Assembly (NCBI GenBank): GCA_041591915.1 | Contig: JBFHRB010000131.1 | Coordinates: 1-9,327, forward strand | Reading direction: 5' to 3' | Source of the DNA: JBFHRB01 sp041591915 | GTDB lineage: Bacteria; Actinomycetota; Nitriliruptoria; Nitriliruptorales; Nitriliruptoraceae | Length of the DNA stretch: 9,327 nucleotides | Shown: one piece after another, positions 1-4,864 of the stretch | How positions within the stretch are numbered: the stretch's first letter is position 1 | Layout: each line of letters begins with the position of its first letter | The notes under the pieces: model-generated | The model's input: only the letters and a program-made list of their open reading frames with translations | Database searches by the model: none | Told to the model about the DNA's origin: nothing | Position numbers and translations under genes: made by a program

Positions 1-807
1 CAGTGACGTGATGGCCTCGTTGACCTCGGGGGCTTCCTGCAGGATCCGGGCCGACTCGTAGAGGAACTCGAGGCTCTCGCCCTTCTCTCGTTCGGAGGTG
101 TAGGCCTGGAACGCGGCGTAGAGGACGATCGCGGGGATGAGGATCAGCACCGCGGCGAGCGGCTCCAGCCACAGCATCGCCGACGCCACGAGGGCCAGGC
201 TGGTCGTCGTCACCGTTCCGATGAGGCTGGTCACGGCGACGGGGGTCACGCTGGCAGGGTCGGCGCCGCCCTCGGAGATGGACACGGCAGCGAAGATCGT
301 CGAGACGTTCACCGCGATCGCGACGACGGCGGCGACCGCGGCCGCGGCCCAGGATCGTGGCGAGAGTGGGTCCGGCAACCCGGCCAGCGGGTGGAAGACG
401 GCCGCCGCCCCTGCCGCGGCCAGCAGGATGTGGCTCGTGTTCACGAGCAGCTTGATCCCGCGCTGCTTGCGTGACAGCACGAGCCCGGCGACGCCTCCCA
501 CGACGGCCGCCAGCACGACCTGCAGTGGATCGATGAAGAACAGGCCGAGGACGAGGGGCAGCTCGTTGAGGGAGAAGGCCTGGCTCTCGCGCCGGAAGTG
601 GAGGTGGATGACCTTCACCTCGGTGAGGTAGAAGAACCCGGCGATCAACCACCACGGCAGGGTCAGGGGGCGCGCGATCGGCAGGTCGATGGGCACGACC
701 GCCAGCCAGGTGATGCTCAACCCGAACGCCACGACGACCAGCGCGAACGCACCAAGGCTGCGAACCGCGGCTGCGCGCGTCGCGTCCGTTGCCTGGTTCG
801 GGCTCAT
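1..807 (-). CDS. Polytopic membrane signalling protein, N-terminal part (C-terminus off window)
   Basis: The frame is open from an ATG at 807-805 to the left edge, giving the first 269 residues. The start is the only ATG/GTG/TTG downstream of an in-frame TAG at 841-843; the Shine-Dalgarno is weak. Seven or eight hydrophobic segments are visible (about residues 17-39, 50-66, 83-112, 120-139, 153-178, 191-212, 215-233). A conserved-looking cytoplasmic turn, HLHFRRESQAFSLNELPLVL, covers residues 69-88. After the last membrane span a charged helical linker (SEREKGESLEFLYESARIL, 238-256) leads out of the window. From memory of the family, this membrane module precedes GAF plus GGDEF/EAL domains (c-di-GMP turnover), or sometimes a PP2C phosphatase or histidine kinase, in actinobacteria. 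The output domain is not in the window, so the enzyme type is inferred. The gene reads in the same direction as the protease, 111 bp away. Confidence 0.8.
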   Translation of the reverse strand, partial: MSPNQATDATRAAAVRSLGAFALVVVAFGLSITWLAVVPIDLPIARPLTLPWWLIAGFFYLTEVKVIHLHFRRESQAFSLNELPLVLGLFFIDPLQVVLAAVVGGVAGLVLSRKQRGIKLLVNTSHILLAAAGAAAVFHPLAGLPDPLSPRSWAAAAVAAVVAIAVNVSTIFAAVSISEGGADPASVTPVAVTSLIGTVTTTSLALVASAMLWLEPLAAVLILIPAIVLYAAFQAYTSEREKGESLEFLYESARILQEAPEVNEAITSL

Positions 808-918
808 CGCGCCCAGTCTGGAAGCCGATCCCTGACGATGCTAGGTCGTCCCGTCGGCGGCGACGCGGTCAGGACCAGCGAAGGCCGCGACCCAGGGTGG
901 CCGTGCTGGCCTCGGTCG
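808..918. other. Intergenic, protease end to membrane-protein start
   Basis: The 111-bp gap lies between co-directional genes. I see no strong hairpin, T-run or clear promoter. Only short dyads are present (for example GGTCAGGACC), and these are expected at this GC content. Confidence 0.4.
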
Positions 919-2685
919 TCAGTTCCATCGCAGCCCGTTCCATCCCGCGGTCGACCACTGCTGGCCCGCCCAGGTGGCCCCGGCCCAGGTTGCCCCGGCC
1001 CACGTCGCGCCGTCCCAGGAGGCGCCGGCCCACGTCGCGCCGGCCCACGTCGCTCCGGCCCAGGTGGCGCCGGCCCAGGTGGCGCCGGCCCACGTTGCGC
1101 CGCTCCACTGGCTGCCGGCCCAGGTGGCGCCGGCCCAGGTTGCCCCTGCCCACGTCGCGCCGTTCGCCGTCATCTCACCGGTGAGCTGCGAGCCGTCCTC
1201 GAAGGTGACGATCATCGTCCCCCGGCTGGCGTGCAACGAGCCGGTGCCGTCCGCGCGGGCGAAACGCTGAGTCGCCTTCCGGTGGTGCGTCCGCGTCGCG
1301 GCAGCCAGGTTGACGTTGAGGGCGCCGCTGCCCTGGGCGTTGGCCGCCAGCCCGAGGTCCGAGGCGGAGGCGGTCAGCTTGTACTTCACCTCGTCCGGGC
1401 TCAGCGACGGGTCGTCCGCCAGGAGCAGCGCCACCGCACCGGACACGACGGCCGCTGCCTGCGAGGTGCCGCTGCCGCGGAAGATCTGCTCGTTGACCAG
1501 CCCGGTGGCGCCGAAGTTGGCGTCGATGTAGCTGCCGGGCGCACGGAGGCTCTCGATCGAGCGCCCGGGTGCGACGAGGTCGGGATCACGGGTGCCGTCG
1601 CCGCGCGCGCTCCACGAGGGGATCGTGTCGTCGTCCGGGGTCGTCGTCGCCTGGGTGTCAGTGGCACCAACCGCGATGACGAAGGGGTCGATCGCGGGGT
1701 TGGCCAGGCGGCCCCACTCGGAACCGTGGTTGCCGGCCGAGACCACGACGACGATCCCGTTGTGCCAGGCGACCTCTGCGGCGTAGGTGAGCGGGTCGAG
1801 CGCGTAGTGCTGGTTGCCGTCCGTGCCGAAGCTGAGGTTGACGACGCGGATGTTGCGTCCGTCCGTGTTGCGGTTCTTGTTGACCCAGTCGAGCGCGGCG
1901 ATGACCTGGGACACGTCGGTTGCACCGGTGGCGTCGGCGACCTTGAGGCTGATCAGCCTTGCGTCGGGGGCGACGCCGGTGAAGCCCGTGGTGCTGCCGG
2001 CGATGATCCCGGCCATGTGGGTGCCGTGGCCGAAGGTGTCGAGGTGCTCGAGCGCCGGGTTCAGGTTGGACTCGAAGGACAGGTCCGGCCCGGCCACGAC
2101 GGACTCGAGGCCGGGGACGGGCAGGGTCCCGGAGTCGATGAGCGCCACATCCACGCCGTGGCCGGTGACGCCCCGCTCGTGGAGCTTGTCGGCCTTGATG
2201 GTGGCGTTGACCAGGCGCATGTCGCCCGGGCTGGCCGCGATCGCGTACCCGTCGGCGAGTTCCACGGTCCCGATGACCGTGGGCTCATGGACGTCGGTGG
2301 TCACGAGGAGGGAGTCGTTGCCCGTGCTGGATTCGAGGGTCTCGTCGCCGAGCACCGTCGCGGTGCTCTGGAGGCGGATCGCGATGTCGGGCGTGACCGC
2401 GGCGACCCCGTACTCGCGTGCGAGGACCGGCACGGCGGCCGCGGGCACGTCGGCCGCGAAGCCATCGATGATGTCGAGCTGGCGCTCCACCGTGCCGCCC
2501 AGGCGGCTCACCGCTCGCTCGGGCGCGTCGCCGGCGCCGGGCAGTTCGCGAACGATGACGCCCACGAGGTCCCCGGCCACCGTGGTGGTGGTCGGGGACA
2601 GCAGGGCGACGGCCAGGCTGAGGATCAGCGCGAGGGCCGCGTTGGCTCGCCAGTCCGGTCGTCTCGCGACTCCGGTTCGGGTCAT
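919..2685 (-). CDS. Secreted subtilisin-like serine protease (S8 family) with C-terminal ATWAG pentapeptide repeats
   Basis: This 588-residue exported endopeptidase has, in order: an Arg-rich n-region and hydrophobic core (about 10-30, ALALILSLAVALL) forming a signal peptide; an I9-like inhibitory propeptide (about 39-106); the S8 catalytic domain (about 160-465); and a Trp-rich repeat tail (510-588). The catalytic triad is complete: Asp184 (ALIDSG), His220 (FGHGTHMAG) and Ser408 (GSGTSQAAA). Asn319 (SAGNHG) is the oxyanion residue. I start at ATG 2685-2683 because it directly precedes the signal peptide and has GGAG at 2697-2700. An in-frame GTG at 2748 would add 21 residues that spoil the signal peptide and overlap a candidate -10 box. 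The protein has no LPXTG or C-terminal membrane anchor, so secretion or wall retention through the repeats is inferred. The substrate is unknown. Confidence 0.95.
   Translation of the reverse strand: MTRTGVARRPDWRANAALALILSLAVALLSPTTTTVAGDLVGVIVRELPGAGDAPERAVSRLGGTVERQLDIIDGFAADVPAAAVPVLAREYGVAAVTPDIAIRLQSTATVLGDETLESSTGNDSLLVTTDVHEPTVIGTVELADGYAIAASPGDMRLVNATIKADKLHERGVTGHGVDVALIDSGTLPVPGLESVVAGPDLSFESNLNPALEHLDTFGHGTHMAGIIAGSTTGFTGVAPDARLISLKVADATGATDVSQVIAALDWVNKNRNTDGRNIRVVNLSFGTDGNQHYALDPLTYAAEVAWHNGIVVVVSAGNHGSEWGRLANPAIDPFVIAVGATDTQATTTPDDDTIPSWSARGDGTRDPDLVAPGRSIESLRAPGSYIDANFGATGLVNEQIFRGSGTSQAAAVVSGAVALLLADDPSLSPDEVKYKLTASASDLGLAANAQGSGALNVNLAAATRTHHRKATQRFARADGTGSLHASRGTMIVTFEDGSQLTGEMTANGATWAGATWAGATWAGSQWSGATWAGATWAGATWAGATWAGATWAGASWDGATWAGATWAGATWAGQQWSTAGWNGLRWN
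922..1158 (-). repeat. 15-bp tandem repeat array encoding ATWAG pentapeptides
   Basis: The array lies inside the protease gene. It encodes 11 exact ATWAG units interrupted by SQWSG and ASWDG, then decays into QQWST, AGWNG and LRWN, with one Trp every five residues. On the coding strand the TGGGCCGG core is almost invariant, while the Ala and Thr wobble bases alternate (GCC ACC, GCG ACG, GCA ACC). The units are therefore related duplications that have begun to diverge. Similar short Trp/Ser/Gly repeats occur at the C-termini of other actinobacterial S8 proteases. Their role is not established; an extended or solenoid wall- or polymer-binding stalk is my inference. Confidence 0.93.
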
Positions 2686-2714
2686 CGGGGGTGAGGCTCC
2701 AGTTGTGGTCCCTC

Positions 2715-2774
2715 GTAACAACGGAACACAGAGTGATGTCCTGAACACTATTTGTTACAGGTTGACAGACAACC
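2715..2774 (-). promoter_or_regulatory. Candidate promoter and operator-like repeats upstream of the S8 protease
   Basis: This is an AT-richer patch in otherwise GC-rich DNA. Read on the minus strand it offers a -35 TTGTCT (2767-2772), a 16-nt spacer and a -10 TAGTGT (2745-2750), giving a leader of about 50 nt to the ATG at 2685. Nested in it are an inverted pair GTAACAA (2715-2721) and TTGTTAC (2752-2758), a direct pair GAACAC (2724-2729 and 2743-2748, period 19), and a small dyad GGTTG (2760-2764) and CAACC (2770-2774) over the -35. The repeats are seen directly. Promoter and repressor function are inferred. Confidence 0.4.
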
Positions 2775-2883
2775 CCATGGACTAGTCAGCGGCGCCGATG
2801 TGCCGAGCGTGGCAGCGAGGGCCTGTCTACGGGAGGTTCCGCGGTCCGCTCACGGCGCCACGGAGTCGACGATCAGCGATCGC
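2775..2883. other. Intergenic, citrate synthase end to protease control region
   Basis: There is no credible coding frame. The only structure is a perfect 10-bp palindrome AGCGATCGCT (2875-2884) touching the citrate synthase stop codon. It has no loop or T-run and is not a convincing terminator. Confidence 0.5.
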
Positions 2884-3996
2884 TCAGCGCTGCTCGAGCG
2901 GCACCCACTCCTGATGGCGCTCCCCGAGGTACTCGGACGTCGGGCGGATGAGGCGGTTGTTGGCCTGCTGCTCGAGCACGTGCGCGGTCCAGCCGGCGGC
3001 GCGGGAGGCGGCGAACAGCGGCGTGAAGACGTCTCGCGGGATGCCCATCGCGGTGTAGAGCGGGGCGGAGAAGAAGTCGACGTTGATGTAGAGGCCCTTG
3101 CGGTCCTTGACGACCTCCTGCACGCGCAGCGCCTTCTCGTACAGCTCCTCGCGACCAGCGCGTTCGGCGACCCGTCGGGCCCAGCGGCGCAGGTGCGGGC
3201 CCCGGGGGTCCTCGGTCTTGTAGACGCGGTGGCCGAAGCCCATGATCCGCTCCTTGCGGGCCAGCTTCGCGTCGACCGCCGCCTCGACGTCGTCGACCGA
3301 CGCGATCGACTCGAGGAACTCGGCGACCTTCTCGTTGGCGCCGCCGTGGAGCGGGCCGCGCAGGGTCCCGATGGCACTGACGACGGCCGAGTAGATGTCG
3401 GACATCGTGGCGGCGGTGATCCGTGCGGCGAAGGTCGAGGCGTTGAGCGTGTGCTCGGCGTGCAGCACGAGTGCGCAGTCCATCGCGGCGACCGACTCGC
3501 CATCCGGTTCGCCGCCCTGCAGCCCTCGCAGCAGGTTGTGTGCCGTGGTCGCCTCCGGGTCGGGCGCAACCGGTTCCTTGCCGCTGCGCAGCCGGTGGAA
3601 GGCCCCGATGATCGTGGGGATCGTGGCGATGATGCGGTAGGCGGCGGCCCGGGACTCGTCGAGGTCCTGGGCGTCGAACGTCGGGGCGTCGCTTCCGAGC
3701 AGGGAGACGCCGGTGCGGAGCGCCGACATCGGGGTCGTGGCCTTGGGCAGGAGGCGGAGCCCCTCGACGACGGCGTCGGGCAGGGGCGCCTGGTCCGCGA
3801 GGCGCGACCGTGTGGCCTCGAGCTGGGCCTCGTCCGGCAGCGAGCCCTCGAGCAGGAGGTGGACGACCTCCTCGAAGGTGGCGTGGCGCGCGAGGTCGTC
3901 GATCGCGTAGCCGCGGTAGACGAGCATGCCGCGCCTGCCGTCGATCCACGAGAGCGACGTCTGGGCTGCGACGACGCCTTCGAGTCCGCCTGCCAT
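2884..3996 (-). CDS. Citrate synthase (short, type I-like, 370 residues)
   Basis: The enzyme condenses oxaloacetate and acetyl-CoA to citrate, the entry step of the TCA cycle, in the cytoplasm. The protein is complete at 370 residues, the usual size of the dimeric, NADH-insensitive Gram-positive type. Family landmarks are in order: LVYRGYAIDDLA (25-36), HAEHTLNAS (179-187), LHGGAN with catalytic His217, GFGHRVYK with His256, NVDFFS with catalytic Asp307, and RLIRPTSEYLG with the substrate-binding Arg351 near the end. The start ATG 3996-3994 follows a good minus-strand Shine-Dalgarno (AGGGAAGG, 4004-4011). 2-Methylcitrate synthases share all these motifs. With no prpB or prpD neighbour I prefer citrate synthase, but the acyl-CoA preference cannot be settled here, so I give no symbol. 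It appears monocistronic. Confidence 0.95.
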   Translation of the reverse strand: MAGGLEGVVAAQTSLSWIDGRRGMLVYRGYAIDDLARHATFEEVVHLLLEGSLPDEAQLEATRSRLADQAPLPDAVVEGLRLLPKATTPMSALRTGVSLLGSDAPTFDAQDLDESRAAAYRIIATIPTIIGAFHRLRSGKEPVAPDPEATTAHNLLRGLQGGEPDGESVAAMDCALVLHAEHTLNASTFAARITAATMSDIYSAVVSAIGTLRGPLHGGANEKVAEFLESIASVDDVEAAVDAKLARKERIMGFGHRVYKTEDPRGPHLRRWARRVAERAGREELYEKALRVQEVVKDRKGLYINVDFFSAPLYTAMGIPRDVFTPLFAASRAAGWTAHVLEQQANNRLIRPTSEYLGERHQEWVPLEQR

Positions 3997-4141
3997 GGGT
4001 GGGCCTTCCCTCGGTCACGCACGGCACGGTCGGCACCGTCGCGTGGCTGGACCGGTCGCGGAGGTGGCCGCGGGCCGGTAGGAAACGGGCAGCGAGAGGC
4101 TGCCGGGCCCGGGAGCGCCGTTGCGCCCGGACGGGACGGGG

Positions 4142-4171
4142 AGCCTACCGCCCACGTTCCCGGGGGCCGAA
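4142..4171 (-). promoter_or_regulatory. Candidate promoter of citrate synthase
   Basis: On the minus strand TAGGCT (4142-4147) fits the actinobacterial TAnnnT -10. A weak -35 TTCGGC (4166-4171) lies 18 nt upstream. A start near 4135 would give a GC-rich leader of about 140 nt, which contains a 6-bp hairpin (GGCAGC 4088-4093, GCTGCC 4099-4104). The -10 is reasonable and the -35 is poor. Confidence 0.3.
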
Positions 4172-4242
4172 GGACCCGCGCTGGGCGGGCGCGTCGGCCG
4201 CTACGCCCCGGGGATCGGCTCCGTACGGTCATGGCAGGAGTC

Positions 4243-4247
4243 AGGAG
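4243..4247 (+). promoter_or_regulatory. Ribosome binding site selecting a TTG start
   Basis: AGGAG lies 7 nt before TTG 4255. The upstream ATG at 4231 has no comparable site. A TAnnnT hexamer, TACGGT (4224-4229), would put the transcript 5' end near 4236, after that ATG but before the AGGAG. These points together favour TTG. Confidence 0.5.
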
Positions 4248-4254
4248 CGAGTCC

Positions 4255-4674
4255 TTGATACGTCCCGTGCGCGTGCTGCTGGAGCACCCCTCGAGCCTCA
4301 TGCTGCTCGAGCATGCCGAGGCACTGACGGCAGCGGGGTTCGAGGTCCTGAGCTGTCTCGGGCCCGGCGGACCGACCGGGCGGGCATGCCCGCTGGTGAC
4401 GGGCGGCCGGTGCGACATGGTCGAGCAGGCCGACGTCATCATCAACGGACTCGGTCCCGATCACCTGGCGATCTACCTGATCGAACGGGTCGAGGGCCAT
4501 CGCGTCTGCCTGCTCCTGGACGATGAGAACGCCGGGCAACTCGGCAACATCCTCGAGGGGGTCGACGTCCACCCGGTGATGATCTCGGGGGAGGAGCTGG
4601 CACAGTGCCTTCGTGATGCGCTGGCCGAGCGCCCGGTCGAGGGCGAGCGACAGGCGGCCGCGACGGATCGGTGA
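4255..4674 (+). CDS. Small conserved-looking alpha/beta (receiver-like) protein of unknown function
   Basis: This is a soluble protein of 139 residues from TTG 4255, or 147 from ATG 4231. I do not recognise a named family. The pattern alternates strands and helices: RVLLEHPS (strand 1, 6-13), a helix LMLLEHAEALTAAG, FEVLSCLG (strand 2), a turn with two Cys (CPLVTGGRC, 45-53), ADVIINGLG (strand 3, 59-67), HRVCLLLDDE (82-91), VHPVMISG (105-112) and a final helix EELAQCLRDALA. The order resembles the (beta-alpha)5 response-regulator receiver fold. There is no acidic pocket or phospho-acceptor Asp after strand 3, so it could be a pseudo-receiver; this is inference. It has five Cys (34, 45, 53, 85, 118), many for a small cytoplasmic protein. 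It is divergent from citrate synthase and sits 61 bp before the tRNA. Confidence 0.72.
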   Translation: MIRPVRVLLEHPSSLMLLEHAEALTAAGFEVLSCLGPGGPTGRACPLVTGGRCDMVEQADVIINGLGPDHLAIYLIERVEGHRVCLLLDDENAGQLGNILEGVDVHPVMISGEELAQCLRDALAERPVEGERQAAATDR

Positions 4675-4675
4675 G

Positions 4676-4705
4676 TTGCCGCCGTCGCGCAGCCACCGGT
4701 ACCTT
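4676..4705 (+). promoter_or_regulatory. Candidate promoter of tRNA-Val
   Basis: TTGCCG (4676-4681) and TACCTT (4700-4705) are 18 nt apart and point at the tRNA. Transcription would start near 4712, leaving a 5' leader of about 24 nt. The -35 begins one base after the stop codon of the upstream gene. Confidence 0.42.
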
Positions 4706-4712
4706 CCCGCCC

Positions 4713-4728
4713 GCTGCGCACGCGCAGC
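4713..4728 (+). other. Short hairpin in the tRNA 5' leader
   Basis: GCTGCG (4713-4718) and CGCAGC (4723-4728) form a perfect 6-bp stem with loop CACG, ending 7 nt before the mature tRNA 5' end. It could be part of the RNase P substrate or a weak terminator of the upstream gene. There is no T-run. Confidence 0.4.
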
Positions 4729-4735
4729 ACGGTGA

Positions 4736-4812
4736 GGGGCGTTAGCTCAGTTGGCTAGAGCGCTTGCTCGACACGCAAGAGGTCATAGGTTCGATTCCTA
4801 TACGCCCCACCA
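4736..4812 (+). tRNA. tRNA-Val, anticodon GAC
   Basis: The cloverleaf is complete. The acceptor stem GGGGCGT (4736-4742) pairs with ACGCCCC (4802-4808). The D stem is GCTC/GAGC (4745-4748 and 4758-4761). The anticodon stem CTTGC/GCAAG (4763-4767 and 4775-4779) carries loop TCGACAC with anticodon GAC at 4770-4772, reading GUC and GUU. The T arm is ATAGG-TTCGATT-CCTAT (4785-4801). The discriminator is A4809 and CCA is encoded at 4810-4812. The residue before the anticodon (position 33) is C, not the near-universal U. All stems are fully paired, so it does not look like a decayed copy. It is followed 3 nt later by a strong hairpin. Confidence 0.96.
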
Positions 4813-4815
4813 CGA

Positions 4816-4845
4816 ACGAGCCCCCGGCTGATGCCGGGGGCTCGT
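4816..4845. terminator. Bidirectional intrinsic-type terminator hairpin
   Basis: A perfect 13-bp stem (4816-4828 with 4833-4845, arms beginning ACGAGCCCCCGG) has the 4-nt loop TGAT. It starts 3 nt after the tRNA CCA and lies 19 bp beyond the stop codon of the convergent gene at 4865, so it can serve both. It lacks a T-run, as is common for high-GC actinobacterial terminators. Confidence 0.85.
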
Positions 4846-4864
4846 CGCGTTGCTGGGCTCGCGG

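Larger units (their letters stand above)
3997..4254. other. Divergent intergenic region, citrate synthase / small alpha-beta protein
   Basis: This is GC-rich DNA between two outward-facing genes. It holds the citrate synthase Shine-Dalgarno (4004-4011), its candidate promoter, the leader hairpin, and on the plus strand a TACGGT -10-like hexamer (4224-4229) with AGGAG (4243-4247) for the downstream gene. The long frames crossing it on both strands lack start signals and family features. I read them as GC-driven open frames. Confidence 0.5.

Noticed and set aside
964..1158. Possible CRISPR or non-coding satellite
   Set aside because: The period is 15 bp with no spacers, and it is in frame with and encodes the protease tail.
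598..2694. Long plus-strand open frame of 698 codons opposite the protease
   Set aside because: It is antisense to a protease with a complete catalytic triad. Its product is low-complexity Arg/Gly/Pro and valine/aspartate-rich sequence with no domain, and the 15-bp repeat is stop-free in several frames.
2686..2748. GTG 2748 start for the protease
   Set aside because: It would put 21 residues before the signal peptide and overlap the candidate -10. ATG 2685 has GGAG and a proper signal peptide.
2762..2767. Plus-strand TTGACA as a promoter -35
   Set aside because: There is no acceptable -10 at 16-18 nt and no plus-strand gene downstream. It is better explained as part of the dyad over the minus-strand -35.
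2875..2884. AGCGATCGCT palindrome as the citrate synthase terminator
   Set aside because: It has no loop, no T-run and overlaps the stop codon.
2752..4230. Upstream part of a 640-codon plus-strand frame
   Set aside because: It is antisense to citrate synthase and has no protein character. Only the segment from about 4231/4255 onward looks like a real gene.
2850..4445. 531-codon minus-strand frame
   Set aside because: It is a frame-shifted shadow of citrate synthase, dominated by Arg/Ser/Pro.
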